From assembly GCA_965250205.1 (NCBI GenBank), contig CBDFNK010000014.1, forward strand, positions 1 to 64,000: a stretch of DNA of 64,000 nt, read 5' to 3'. This document shows, piece after piece, positions 9,467-18,494 of this stretch (the stretch's first letter is position 1; the number at the start of each line of letters is the position of its first letter). The notes beneath the pieces are model-generated. The model was given only the letters and a program-made list of their open reading frames with translations, was not told where the DNA came from and did no database searches. The translations under genes were made by a program, and so were the position numbers. Origin of the DNA: JAHZKN01 sp965250205. Lineage in GTDB: Bacteria; Pseudomonadota; Alphaproteobacteria; Rhizobiales; Hyphomicrobiaceae.

Positions 9467-10869
9467 TACGATGACCTCTCGGATTCGATGGCTTCATGGG
9501 CTGCTTCGGCCGCAGCGGAAAGTGGGCGTGAGGCAACGCCTTCATTGATTTCTGTTGCTGCCCCTTTGGGTCCGGTCTCAATCAAGCGATTGATGTAGTA
9601 AATGCCCATCGAAAAGACGCTGCTGTAGACCAGAACAAACAGGATTAGACTGGTCAAAACAGCGCCTGCTGAAACGGGTGATATGGCATCGGCCGTTTTA
9701 AGAATGCCATGGACAATCCAAGGCTGGCGCCCGGTTTCTGTCACCCACCATCCAGCTAGAATAGCGATAAAGCCAAGCGGCCAAGTATAGGACAGTGGTT
9801 TGATAAACCAGCGCGTTTCAAACAATCGTCCTCGGGCCCAAAGGAACGCGCCGATGAGGCCAATTCCGATCAATGCCATGCCGACGCCAACCATGACGCG
9901 GAAGGCGTAGAATACCGGTTTCACAGGTGGCCGGTCTTCCGGCGCAAAATCTTTAAGTCCGGGAAATAAGCCTTGAGCGTCGTGCTTGATGATCATGCTT
10001 GCAACGTTTGGGATCGAAATCTCAAAGTCATTGCGTTCTTCTTCTTCGTTGGGAATAGCAAACAACACAAGATCGGCAGGCTTGGAACCATCCCAGTGGG
10101 CTTCCATTGCAGCAACCTTGACCGGTTGATACGTGGCCGTGTTGAGGCCATGCATATCGCCGATGAACAGTTGCAACGGGGCGAGCAGGGCGACCATACC
10201 AATACCCATGCGCATCATTGTCTTGGCTTCTTCGTGAAACTTGTCGGCCAGTAAATAGCGGGCACCAACGGCTGCAACGACCACTGAGGTTGTGAGGTAA
10301 GCGGCGGTAAACATGTGCGCAAAGCGATATGGGAAGCTGGGATTGAAGATGACCTTCAGCCAATCAACCGGATAGGCGATACCGTCCTTGATTTCGTGAC
10401 CTTGTGGTGTGTGCATCCAGCTGTTGGCGCTCAAGATCCAAAAAGCAGAAAGCGATGTGCCAACAGCAACTAAAATGGCAGCCGTGACGTGCAATTTTGG
10501 TGGCACCCGGTTCCAACCAAATAGCATGACACCAAGAAAACTGGCTTCAAGGAAAAACGCAGTCAAAACTTCATAGCCGATCAGCGGGCCGATCACGTTG
10601 CCAGTCACCTCAGAGAATTTGCTCCAGTTTGTACCGAATTGATAGGACAGCACGATGCCGGAAACGACGCCCATGGCAAACGAGACCGCAAAAATTTTGG
10701 TCCAATAGCGCGCTAAGCGATACAGATGATCGCGCCCTGTCATCTGCCAACGCACCAGCAATGTGGCAATGAACGCGGCCAACCCAATGGTGAAGCTTGG
10801 GAAAATAATATGAAACGAAATCGTGAATGCGAACTGGATGCGAGCAAGGAGTACCGGATCGAGTTCCAT
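9466..10869 (-). CDS. cydA: Cytochrome bd-type quinol oxidase subunit I (CioA-like)
   Basis: 467-residue catalytic subunit carrying hemes b558, b595 and d. The predicted heme ligand His lies in FAFTISFHIIFP at about residue 20, and the family motif GRQPW is present in the C-terminal half. The protein is shorter than E. coli CydA, consistent with the short Q-loop, cyanide-insensitive (CioA) branch. An in-frame start at 11031 would add 54 unconserved residues, so the ATG at 10869, behind AAAGG, is chosen. There is no visible cydX or cydDC nearby. Expected role is respiration at low oxygen or under bc1-oxidase inhibition. Confidence 0.93.
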   Translation of the reverse strand: MELDPVLLARIQFAFTISFHIIFPSFTIGLAAFIATLLVRWQMTGRDHLYRLARYWTKIFAVSFAMGVVSGIVLSYQFGTNWSKFSEVTGNVIGPLIGYEVLTAFFLEASFLGVMLFGWNRVPPKLHVTAAILVAVGTSLSAFWILSANSWMHTPQGHEIKDGIAYPVDWLKVIFNPSFPYRFAHMFTAAYLTTSVVVAAVGARYLLADKFHEEAKTMMRMGIGMVALLAPLQLFIGDMHGLNTATYQPVKVAAMEAHWDGSKPADLVLFAIPNEEEERNDFEISIPNVASMIIKHDAQGLFPGLKDFAPEDRPPVKPVFYAFRVMVGVGMALIGIGLIGAFLWARGRLFETRWFIKPLSYTWPLGFIAILAGWWVTETGRQPWIVHGILKTADAISPVSAGAVLTSLILFVLVYSSVFSMGIYYINRLIETGPKGAATEINEGVASRPLSAAAEAAHEAIESERSS

Positions 10870-11272
10870 GAACGGGCCTTTGTCAAATGAGGGATGCCGA
10901 ATCCGTCGGGCGTATGGCGTATTGTTGCTCGCTGCGTCTGCCTCGTCGAGGGCCTTGTTTATGTTGGGCTGAAATGCCACTTGGCCAAAAGTTGGAGCAT
11001 AGCGGCCTACGTCTACGCGCGTGACTACCATCTTATTGCATATGGGACAGGCGGCTTATTTTCCACAAGCCGTTTTTGCAGAACCCTCACGCTTGGATGG
11101 CAGGTAAGAGACGTGGACAAGTTTCAAGACCAGGGCGTCTAAACCACGGGATCAAGGTGCCTGTGCGGCTTGGGTCCTTAGAGCCTGGAGACCCGCCCCA
11201 CGGTTCTGCCATAGTTATGCCACAATTCAACGAGAAAATGAACGGTGTTTAATTAAGAGAGATCAAAACTCC
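10870..11272. other. Divergent intergenic region, cydA / DUF2157 gene
   Basis: About 400 bp between two outward-facing genes, so promoters for both are expected here. I see no clear FNR box and no strong -35/-10 pair. Short open frames within it lack a ribosome binding site and recognisable protein character. The run TTTAATTAAGAGAG lies about 25 bases before the rightward gene. Confidence 0.4.
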
Positions 11273-12364
11273 ATGTGGAAGTCCCCCAAGCGCACTTTGA
11301 AAGATGTGAAGCGCTGGCAGCAGCAAGGTTGGATTAGCGACGATGGGGCAGCCGCGATTGCGCGCGATCTGCAATCGAGCGCTAATCCGTTTGGTACGGC
11401 TGGCGCGCTCGCGATCCTTGGCGCGGTGTTGATCGGATTTGCGGCGATGAGTTTTGTCGCCGCCAACTGGCAGGATATGTCGCGCCTTGCCCGGATCGGT
11501 CTTTTGTTTGCTGGCCTTTGGGCGTCCTATAGTGCTGCAGGGTTCTTAGCAACGCGAAACATGGAGCGTTTTGCCAATGCAGCGACGTTGATCGGAGTTG
11601 GTTTTTTTGGCGCTTGCATCATGCTGATTGCGCAGATGTTTCATATTGAAGGCAATCCACCCGATGCAGTTTTAATGTGGGGCGCAGGCGCGTTATTGGC
11701 CGGTGCCGCATTGTCATCGACGGCAGCGCTTGGTGCCGCGATGCCTCTTGCACTGCTGTGGGGTGGTTGGCAGCAAACCTTGCAAGACAGTGTATTCTGG
11801 TGGTTCCTGCCCGCCTGGGCCATCGTGACCGCAGCTTATGTCTGGCATCGCTGGCGTCCGGGTCTGCATCTTTCCGCAATAGCGTTGATGCTTTTCACCA
11901 TTTGTCTCGGCTTCTTATCCTGGATTGGTGGATCGCATGTCACCGTCGTAGCGCTGGGTCTTGTTGGGGTTGGGGCTGCATTTTTTGCCCGACGCATCCT
12001 GCCGGGCGACCTGGAAGATGAAGCGGCCGCGGTTGCAGGCTATGGCATCGCAACGACATTTTCTGGTTTGTTTGCGCTGCAGTTTATTGAGAGAACCGAT
12101 CTGCAAGGTTTAATCCTTTTGGCGGTTCTGACATTGGCCTTGTTGTTAGCTGCTATTTATTGGGGCGTTAAAAACGAAAACAGAACAATCACCTGGTTGG
12201 GTTATGCTGGTTTTTCGATTGAGGTCTTGGGGCTCTATTTCAAGACCTTTGAAACTCTGCTCGGTTCATCACTGTTCTTCCTTGTGGCCGGCATCATTGT
12301 CATGGCGCTTGCTGGCTTCGCCTATAAACTGCACACGCGGTCTGCAATGACGGAGGCGCACTAA
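11273..12364 (+). CDS. DUF2157 multi-pass membrane protein
   Basis: 363-residue protein with a short soluble N-terminus (KRWQQQGWISDDGAAAIARDL) followed by about ten hydrophobic helices. This is the DUF2157 layout: a small N-terminal domain, then a membrane core. Function is unknown. The next gene, a GDYXXLXY-type protein, starts one base after the stop. The two are found paired in many bacteria, so they probably form one membrane-associated system. Start is the ATG behind AGAGAGATC. Confidence 0.85.
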   Translation: MWKSPKRTLKDVKRWQQQGWISDDGAAAIARDLQSSANPFGTAGALAILGAVLIGFAAMSFVAANWQDMSRLARIGLLFAGLWASYSAAGFLATRNMERFANAATLIGVGFFGACIMLIAQMFHIEGNPPDAVLMWGAGALLAGAALSSTAALGAAMPLALLWGGWQQTLQDSVFWWFLPAWAIVTAAYVWHRWRPGLHLSAIALMLFTICLGFLSWIGGSHVTVVALGLVGVGAAFFARRILPGDLEDEAAAVAGYGIATTFSGLFALQFIERTDLQGLILLAVLTLALLLAAIYWGVKNENRTITWLGYAGFSIEVLGLYFKTFETLLGSSLFFLVAGIIVMALAGFAYKLHTRSAMTEAH

Positions 12365-12365
12365 C

Positions 12366-12935
12366 ATGTTTCGCACCAAAGCCATTTGGCCAGCTATTGC
12401 CCTTGTCGTTGCAGTCCAGTCTGCGGCCCTCGCCTGGATGGTATCCGACCGCCTTTCCCTCATCAAGAATGGCAAAGAAGTTGTGCTGGCCGTTGCTCCG
12501 GTTGATCCGCGCAGCTTGTTTCGCGGCGACTATGTGATTTTGAACCCTGATATTGCGCGTATTAACACCAACCAGGCACCAAAGGGGATCAGGAACAATG
12601 ATGAGGTCTATGTTGTCCTGCAGAAGGCTCCTAATGGAACGTGGTCGTATGTCAGTTTGCGGAAAGCACTGCCACAAGACCTCGGCAAAAGCCGGATAGC
12701 TGTGCGTGCGCGGGTGAAGTCAGTCTGGCGCGATCGCAGGACCGGTCAAACCAAATTGAGCTTGCGCTACGGGATTGAGAAATATTTTGTACCAGAGGGT
12801 GCTGGCAAGGCGCTCGAGAAAAAGGTCCGCGAACGCCGAATCAGAGCCATCGTAGCCGTCGGTTCTGGGGGTAAGGCGGCGCTCAAGGGTCTGGAGATTT
12901 CTGGCAAACGGCATCTCGATCCACCGCTTTTTTAG
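12366..12935 (+). CDS. GDYXXLXY domain protein
   Basis: 189 residues with an N-terminal membrane anchor or signal (residues 7-25) and an extracytoplasmic domain that contains the family motif in the form GDYVILNPDI near residue 56, preceded by VDPRSLFRGD. The function of the family is not known. It follows the DUF2157 gene almost without a gap, the usual pairing. A second family-like block, LRYGIEKYFVPEG, appears near residue 136. Confidence 0.85.
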   Translation: MFRTKAIWPAIALVVAVQSAALAWMVSDRLSLIKNGKEVVLAVAPVDPRSLFRGDYVILNPDIARINTNQAPKGIRNNDEVYVVLQKAPNGTWSYVSLRKALPQDLGKSRIAVRARVKSVWRDRRTGQTKLSLRYGIEKYFVPEGAGKALEKKVRERRIRAIVAVGSGGKAALKGLEISGKRHLDPPLF

Positions 12936-13185
12936 TGCCGGTTAAATTGGCTGGCCTGCCTACAAAACTGAAGTTAATTGATAGCTCTACAACTTTATTG
13001 ACCGCCGCTGAGATCTTGCGCGCGCGCGACCTGGAATATGTTCCAATCGCGGGCCCTGTGCCCGGATTGCCGCGCTCATTGAAAAACATCTTCTTTGTAA
13101 TCAAACAGGATCGAATGCGAAAATGGAATCGGGCAGGCTCCCGCCATTAGGGTTGAGTCCGCAAAAAAATGGAGAGAAGATAGAG

Positions 13186-13527
13186 ATGTCTTTTAAGTGG
13201 GTTTGGATCGCGGTGGCTATGGTTATTGCGGTGGCTGTCTCGGCACCTCAGGTGAAAGCTGATGACACAGGTCTTGCTTCGATTCATGATCTACGCCGTG
13301 AACGTGGCCGGTTGTGTCAGGCTGATCATTGGCACAGCGGTAGCGGGTCGGGACGGACAAAACGAGCGGCACGGCGCGCTGCAGTAGCGGCTTGGCAGAG
13401 TTTCACAGCTCTGGAATACGGAACTAACTGGGCTCGTTTCCGTCGGGCGCGGTCAAAAGCAATTCGCTGCAAACGCACAGGTCGACGCAGTTATGACTGC
13501 ACAGTTGAAGCGCGTCCCTGTCGCTAA
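13186..13527 (+). CDS. Small Arg-rich secreted protein
   Basis: 113 residues with a clear signal peptide (hydrophobic residues 5-20, cleavage near APQVKA). The mature part is very basic, has three Cys residues, and contains AWQSFTALEYGTNWARFRRA and ends TVEARPCR. This pattern occurs in small uncharacterised periplasmic proteins of Hyphomicrobiales; no function is known. The start is the ATG at 13186, seven bases behind GGAGAGAAG. A start at 13123 is in frame but would bury the signal peptide. A tandem repeat and a strong terminator follow. Confidence 0.72.
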   Translation: MSFKWVWIAVAMVIAVAVSAPQVKADDTGLASIHDLRRERGRLCQADHWHSGSGSGRTKRAARRAAVAAWQSFTALEYGTNWARFRRARSKAIRCKRTGRRSYDCTVEARPCR

Positions 13528-13531
13528 CGCA

Positions 13532-13569
13532 CCAAATTGAGAGCAATGAGCCAAATTGAGAGCAATGAG
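13532..13569 (+). repeat. Two tandem copies of a 19-bp unit
   Basis: CCAAATTGAGAGCAATGAG is repeated exactly, head to tail, at 13532-13550 and 13551-13569. It lies between the stop of the small secreted protein gene and its terminator, so it is part of the 3' untranslated region. Confidence 0.85.
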
Positions 13570-13581
13570 AATGTGAAAAAA

Positions 13582-13612
13582 AGCCGGAGCATTATACGCT
13601 CCGGCTTTTTTT
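13582..13612 (+). terminator. Bidirectional rho-independent terminator
   Basis: AGCCGGAGC pairs with GCTCCGGCT around a short ATTATAC loop and is followed by a T-run, with an A-run upstream. It can serve both the secreted-protein gene and the converging DUF937 gene. Confidence 0.88.
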
Positions 13613-13628
13613 ATGTTTTGCCTATATT

Positions 13629-14405
13629 TTACCGACCAAGGAATATGCGGCTCAAAATTGATTTCACAATGCGCCAGCCATAACGAAATACGATCAGTTG
13701 AATCAGATAGCCAACAATGCCTTTGCTTTGAAAGCCCAACAGGTTGCCAAAGATTTGACGCACCATTTTGCCGAGCATTGAGCCATTGGGATTATTCACA
13801 GTTGGCCCGCCACTCTGGCTTGTGCGGCCCCCACGGCGGATCATATCTGACAGATCATCAAACGGGCTGCGGCGTGAACCAGCGCTTTGGCGACCACCAT
13901 AGTCCATACTATCTCCTGGCACCGGTAGTGGCTGTTGGGGAGCAAGGGATGTGTCGCCACCGAACCGTTGTGTCAGTTCGCCAAGTTGTCCACCAACTTG
14001 TTTTTCAACACCACCCATCATTATGGATGCAATGGCGGGCAGCATTTTTTCGATGATGTTTGGCGCAATCCCGGTCTGGCGTCCAACGCGGGCGGCAACA
14101 CTACGGCTTTGATGCTTGGTACCGAGGATTTGAGCGAGAAGGGCGTTGCCGTCTTGCTTGGCTTGGGGGGATGCCAAGTCCGCATCCGGTTCAAGGTATT
14201 TGGTGTGTCCACCCTGTCCGACCATTTCAATCAGGTCTGAAACGCCGCCACGGTTGAGGGTGTTGCGCTCCAAAGCTCGTGACAGCTCATCAACCAAGCC
14301 ACCACTGACTTTTTCAGCAGCTTTCGGCTCCAGCCCAAAGGCATTAGCTAAAGTGTCGTTGAGCGCACCACCCTGACTGGCGCGTACGATATCAAGAATT
14401 TGCAC
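13629..14405 (-). CDS. DUF937 domain protein
   Basis: 258 residues of the DUF937 (YidB-like) family, function unknown. The N-terminal half is helical and shows the family's GGLVDELSRALERN and ALLAQILG segments. The middle has IAPNIIEKMLPAIASIMMGG, and the C-terminus is a disordered Gly/Ser/Arg stretch followed by a hydrophobic, basic tail (LLGFQSKGIVGYLIQLIVF). The start is taken as GTG at 14405 because AAGGAG lies just upstream. The in-frame ATG at 14657 would add 84 residues that look like translated intergenic DNA. Confidence 0.75.
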   Translation of the reverse strand: MQILDIVRASQGGALNDTLANAFGLEPKAAEKVSGGLVDELSRALERNTLNRGGVSDLIEMVGQGGHTKYLEPDADLASPQAKQDGNALLAQILGTKHQSRSVAARVGRQTGIAPNIIEKMLPAIASIMMGGVEKQVGGQLGELTQRFGGDTSLAPQQPLPVPGDSMDYGGRQSAGSRRSPFDDLSDMIRRGGRTSQSGGPTVNNPNGSMLGKMVRQIFGNLLGFQSKGIVGYLIQLIVFRYGWRIVKSILSRIFLGR

Positions 14406-14715
14406 GCGGCTCTCCTTGTTATAGTGTGTCGAGATTGACCTTTGGCATACCCCAAAAGTCCAAACCCGCATAGCGGCGCGGCGTCGCGAAGAGGGGGACG
14501 CGGCAAAATCCAGGTGATGCAATGATTTAGCACTTTGGGCTGCGACCAAATCCCGCCCCACGAGCGCGAGACGCTTAGTTGCATGGGATGCGCAGTTTTG
14601 GCATGGTCCGGCAACACGACTCGCCCATTCAGGCAGAGTGGCTGGCGTCATGTCCATGCCAACCGTTTTTCAGTCAACTTAATCAAGCTTCGGCCCACTC
14701 GGGGGGACCAAAACA
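14406..14715. other. Intergenic region before hppA
   Basis: About 310 bp between the divergent DUF937 and hppA genes; promoters for both should lie here. GGGGGGACC at 14701-14709 serves as the hppA ribosome binding region. I found no distinct operator, hairpin or RNA. Confidence 0.4.
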
Positions 14716-16878
14716 ATGAATGAAATCTACTGGGGCATTATTGCTTCCGGCTTGTTCGGCATTTTGTTTGCCGGATATCTGGCCCGCACTGTGATGAACG
14801 CAGATGCTGGCAACCAAAAAATGCAAGAAATTGCAGGCCACATTCGTGAGGGTGCGCAGGCGTACCTCAATCGTCAATATCAAACCATCGCCATCGTTGG
14901 TGTCGCAATTCTAGTGCTGGCCTGGTGGCTGCTCGGCACAGCTGTTGCCGGTGGCTTTGCCATTGGCGCCATTTTGTCAGGCGTTGCAGGTTATGTTGGC
15001 ATGATCGTTTCTGTTCGTGCCAACGTACGCACGGCGCAGGCGGCAGCAACATCGCTCGCGAGTGGATTGGACATCGCTTTTAAAGCGGGTGCTGTCACGG
15101 GCTTGTTGGTGGCTAGTTTAGCACTAATTGGTGTCGCCGCTTACTACATGTTCCTCACCGGTTCACTTGGGTACGCCCCATCTGATCGTACTGTGATTGA
15201 TGCTTTGGTGGCGCTAGGCTTTGGCGCTTCCTTGATTTCGATCTTCGCGCGTCTTGGTGGCGGCATCTTCACAAAAGGTGCCGACGTTGGCGGCGATATG
15301 GTTGGCAAGGTTGAAGCAGGCATTCCAGAAGACGATCCACGCAACCCGGCAACCATTGCCGATAATGTTGGCGACAACGTTGGCGATTGTGCCGGTATGG
15401 CTGCGGATCTTTTCGAGACCTATGCGGTAACTGTTGTTGCCACCATGGTCTTGGCCGCGATCTTCTTCATCGACAACTCAGCGTTGCTGTCAAAGATGAT
15501 GCTGTATCCGTTGGCTATCTGTGCAGCGTGCATTTTAACCTCTGTCATTGGCACACTGTTTGTGAAGCTCGGTTCCAACAACTCCATCATGGGAGCGCTT
15601 TACAAAGGCTTCATCGCAACGGCAGTTCTGTCTGTTGCCGGTCTTTATGCAGCAACCGAGTATGTGCTTGGTGGCTTTGGCGAACTGGGCACTACAACAG
15701 CAGGTACCCTGATCACGGGTCAGAACTTGTTCTACTGTGGTATTGTGGGTCTTGCCGTCACCGGCCTTATCATCTGGATCACTGAGTACTACACCGGCAT
15801 CGGCTACCGTCCGGTACGCTCGATCAGTCAGGCGTCTGTGACCGGTCACGGCACTAACGTCATTCAAGGCCTTGCCGTTTCGCTTGAAGCAACTGCAATG
15901 CCTACGATTGTGATCGTTGCTGGGATCTTGATCACGTACAACTTTGCTGGCCTCTTTGGTACGGCGATCGCTACGACAACAATGCTGGGTCTTGCCGGAA
16001 TGGTTATTGCGCTTGATGCCTTTGGTCCTGTCACCGACAATGCCGGTGGTATTGCCGAAATGGCTGGCCTACCGAAAGAAGTGCGCCGTTCAACGGATGC
16101 CCTTGATGCGGTTGGTAACACCACCAAAGCTGTCACCAAGGGTTATGCCATTGGTTCAGCCGGTCTTGGTGCATTGGTGCTGTTTGCAGCGTATAACTAC
16201 GATCTGCAGTACTTCATCAGCCAAGCCAATGAAGCTGGCTCAACAACGTTCCAATACTTTAAAGGCGTTGAGATCGACTTTGGCCTCAACAATCCTTACG
16301 TCGTTGTTGGTTTGCTCATGGGTGGTTTGATCCCGTTCTTGTTTAGTGGCATCGCCATGACTGCTGTTGGACGGGCTGCCTCTTCCATCGTTGAAGAAGT
16401 GCGACGCCAGTTTAAAGAAAAGCCTGGTATTATGAAGGGTGAAGATCGCCCAGATTATGCACGTGCGGTTGACCTTTTGACGCGCGCGGCCATCAAAGAG
16501 ATGGTTGTTCCATCCTTGCTGCCGGTCTTGTCCCCCATTGTCATGTTCGTTGTGATCAATGCTATTGGTGGCAAAGGTGCTGCATTCTCAGCCGTCGGCG
16601 CGATGCTCCTTGGCGTGATTGTCACTGGCGTGTTTGTTGCGATCTCGATGACATCGGGTGGTGGCGCTTGGGACAACGCCAAGAAGTCCTTCGAAGATGG
16701 CTTCGTTGATAAAGATGGCGTCAAACATGAAAAGGGCAGCGAAGCCCATAAAGCTTCCGTTACAGGCGACACTGTTGGCGATCCGTACAAGGATACTGCA
16801 GGTCCGGCTGTGAACCCTGCCATTAAGATCACCAACATCGTTGCACTGCTGATGTTGGCCGTTCTCTCGCACGGTTAA
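14716..16878 (+). CDS. hppA: Membrane-bound proton-pumping pyrophosphatase, K+-independent type
   Basis: 720-residue integral membrane enzyme that hydrolyses pyrophosphate and pumps protons across the inner membrane. It has about 16 hydrophobic helices and the active-site block GGGIFTKGADVGGDMVGK followed by EDDPRNPATIADNVGDN. The segment GNTTKAVTKG near residue 467 carries Lys (about residue 471) where K+-dependent enzymes have Ala, which marks the potassium-insensitive class. A Rho-independent terminator follows. The enzyme saves energy by coupling pyrophosphate from biosynthesis to proton export. Confidence 0.97.
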   Translation: MNEIYWGIIASGLFGILFAGYLARTVMNADAGNQKMQEIAGHIREGAQAYLNRQYQTIAIVGVAILVLAWWLLGTAVAGGFAIGAILSGVAGYVGMIVSVRANVRTAQAAATSLASGLDIAFKAGAVTGLLVASLALIGVAAYYMFLTGSLGYAPSDRTVIDALVALGFGASLISIFARLGGGIFTKGADVGGDMVGKVEAGIPEDDPRNPATIADNVGDNVGDCAGMAADLFETYAVTVVATMVLAAIFFIDNSALLSKMMLYPLAICAACILTSVIGTLFVKLGSNNSIMGALYKGFIATAVLSVAGLYAATEYVLGGFGELGTTTAGTLITGQNLFYCGIVGLAVTGLIIWITEYYTGIGYRPVRSISQASVTGHGTNVIQGLAVSLEATAMPTIVIVAGILITYNFAGLFGTAIATTTMLGLAGMVIALDAFGPVTDNAGGIAEMAGLPKEVRRSTDALDAVGNTTKAVTKGYAIGSAGLGALVLFAAYNYDLQYFISQANEAGSTTFQYFKGVEIDFGLNNPYVVVGLLMGGLIPFLFSGIAMTAVGRAASSIVEEVRRQFKEKPGIMKGEDRPDYARAVDLLTRAAIKEMVVPSLLPVLSPIVMFVVINAIGGKGAAFSAVGAMLLGVIVTGVFVAISMTSGGGAWDNAKKSFEDGFVDKDGVKHEKGSEAHKASVTGDTVGDPYKDTAGPAVNPAIKITNIVALLMLAVLSHG

Positions 16879-16909
16879 GCTGCCAAGCAAGGTTGCGCAA
16901 ATCAAACAG

Positions 16910-16947
16910 AAACGGGCCGGGCTTCACATAAGAGCTCGGCCCGTTTT
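16910..16947 (+). terminator. hppA terminator
   Basis: AAACGGGCCGGGCT pairs with AGCTCGGCCCGTTTT across a TCACATAAG loop with one mismatch, then a short T-run. It lies 32 bases after the hppA stop. Confidence 0.88.
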
Positions 16948-16995
16948 AATTTGCTGAGATCCGTGTTGGGTGACGCGTGGGTTAGGCAGTGTGAT

Positions 16996-17140
16996 CTAGA
17001 TTAACCTGCGAAAAGTTAGAATCAACATTGAGCAGATAAGTTGATCGCCAGTCATGGGATAGAGTCTTAGGATAGAGCCCATGAGATAGAGCGTCGCGCA
17101 AATAGCTTCACTGTGCACAACAAAAGGCGCGGCGCTCTAG
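16996..17140 (+). repeat. Dispersed CTAG-ended repeat, copy 2
   Basis: Starts CTAGATTAACCTGCG and ends GGCGCTCTAG. It shares AGCAGATAAGTTGATCGCC and ATGGGATAGAG with the other copies. The outer arms GATTAAC and GTTGATC still pair through a G-T wobble, suggesting the hairpin matters. It lies in the converging gap between hppA and bamE; the bamE stop codon is also part of a CTAG 26 bases further on. Confidence 0.85.
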
Positions 17141-17165
17141 ACAACGCGAAGCGCACGGCGGTGGT

Positions 17166-17678
17166 CTAGCTATTGCCAAAGATGTTGGTGTTTTTGCCAA
17201 GGTTGCGGAACAGCTGCTTGATGATGCCGTCTTCCTGGCCGCCAGGAGCCGGTGTTTGGCGCGAGATGTAATCAAACACCTTACCATCCTTCAGGCCATA
17301 GTTTGCCATGCGATCGACGGTGCCGGTTTCGTTGAAATAAACGGCGATGACCTGACGATTTTTCTCAGACGGTTTAAAAAACGCAGACTGGGTATGCGTG
17401 CTTGATATATAGTAATACGCACTGCCGTTCTGGATTGTCGACGACGTTGTCGGCGAACCAAGCTTGGCCTGCACCTGTTCTTTACCCATGCCGGGCTGGA
17501 TCTGTTGAATGTCGCTGGCGTTAAGATGATAGCCGCGCTTGATGACCTGTTCAGCGCAGCCTGCCAGTGACCCTGTCAATGATCCTGCAAGGGCAGCGGA
17601 CATCAACAGCCTAAAAGCGCGTTGGCGTTTGGTCGCGGTGGTCAGCTTATGAAGTTTTATCGTGTGCAACAGAATCAC
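17166..17678 (-). CDS. bamE: BamE, outer-membrane protein assembly lipoprotein
   Basis: 170-residue lipoprotein of the BAM complex, which inserts beta-barrel proteins in the outer membrane. A basic N-terminus leads into a hydrophobic signal with lipobox LAGC near residue 41. The SmpA/BamE fold follows: IQQIQPGMGKEQVQAKLGSP at about residues 58-77 is the family signature. It is divergent from the gene for a bc1-complex chaperone. The exact start is uncertain because in-frame codons upstream of the signal are close together; the ATG at 17678 is the longest option. Confidence 0.88.
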   Translation of the reverse strand: MILLHTIKLHKLTTATKRQRAFRLLMSAALAGSLTGSLAGCAEQVIKRGYHLNASDIQQIQPGMGKEQVQAKLGSPTTSSTIQNGSAYYYISSTHTQSAFFKPSEKNRQVIAVYFNETGTVDRMANYGLKDGKVFDYISRQTPAPGGQEDGIIKQLFRNLGKNTNIFGNS

Positions 17679-17837
17679 CCAAATTTTTAGCTCTAACCGC
17701 CCATATCGTTCGAAAGGGCCTTTTTCAATCCACCTGTGCAGGCTATCCCCCAGGCTAACGCCTATGTAGGCTATCTCAAGATTGCCAAGGTGGAAAACAG
17801 CCTGCCCGCTTAAAAAGTCCCAAGGATAAAAACAGAC

Positions 17838-18494
17838 GTGTCGCCTCTATCTAAGCTCTTGAATCGCGGTTCTAAACCCAAGGCTGGCCAGCTTTATGGC
17901 GCAGCCGTGGCGCAAGCCCGTAGGCCTGTTTTTTATACCAACATTGGCGCAGACGACACACCTGACGGCCGCTTAGCACTGATTTCTCTGCATATTCTGT
18001 TGATTTTGGAGCGCTTGTCGGGCCCGATCAGCGGCGAGGCTGGAGGTGATGACGCGCTATCAGTGGATAGCCTGCGGCCCGATGGGCTTGCCGAGACAAG
18101 TAACAGCCAAGACCTGGCGCTGGGGCGTGCTCTGATGGAATGTTTTGTGGAAGACCTTGATGCTGCAATGCGTGAACTTGGTATTGGTGACATGGGCGTG
18201 CCCAAACGGGTCAAAAAAGCGATGGCACAATTTTATGACTATGCCCGCCGGTATCGCGCGATACGTCAAGACAACAAACCTGATGCCCTGCCCGCATTGT
18301 TGAGCGACATGATTCCGGGTGTAGTTCCGGAAAGTACAGGTCTTCAACCTCTCAGCGGCTACGTGCGTGAGGTTGAGAACGCATTGTTCAAGCAGACAAC
18401 TGAGGCTTTGGCGGCGGGAGCTCTCGCGTTGCCGGATCCAGATTGTATACTTCTCAACAGGGAGCACGAGGCTGGCACTGTGGCACGGTCGTGA
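17838..18494 (+). CDS. Ubiquinol-cytochrome c chaperone family protein
   Basis: 218 residues of the CBP3/UQCC1-like family, which assists assembly of cytochrome b into respiratory complex III. Visible family segments are YGAAVAQARRPVFYTNIG near the N-terminus, DGRLALISLHILLILERL, and LMECFVEDLDAAMRELGIGD in the middle. The start is GTG 17838 behind AAGGATAAA. The stop overlaps the ATG of the next gene (TGATG), so the pair is translationally coupled. In Hyphomicrobiales this gene often lies between bamE and yceD, as here. Confidence 0.85.
   Translation: MSPLSKLLNRGSKPKAGQLYGAAVAQARRPVFYTNIGADDTPDGRLALISLHILLILERLSGPISGEAGGDDALSVDSLRPDGLAETSNSQDLALGRALMECFVEDLDAAMRELGIGDMGVPKRVKKAMAQFYDYARRYRAIRQDNKPDALPALLSDMIPGVVPESTGLQPLSGYVREVENALFKQTTEALAAGALALPDPDCILLNREHEAGTVARS

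Noticed and set aside
10870..11031. N-terminal extension of CydA to 11031
   Set aside because: The extra 54 residues have no membrane or heme features; the family N-terminus MELDPVLLARIQFA starts at 10869 with a ribosome binding site.
10894..11142. 82-codon open frame upstream of cydA
   Set aside because: No ribosome binding site or recognisable protein features; it is antisense to the cydA 5' region.
12935..13150. 71-codon open frame between the GDYXXLXY gene and the secreted-protein gene
   Set aside because: GTG start without ribosome binding site, no recognisable features, and overlaps the upstream part of the next gene's leader.
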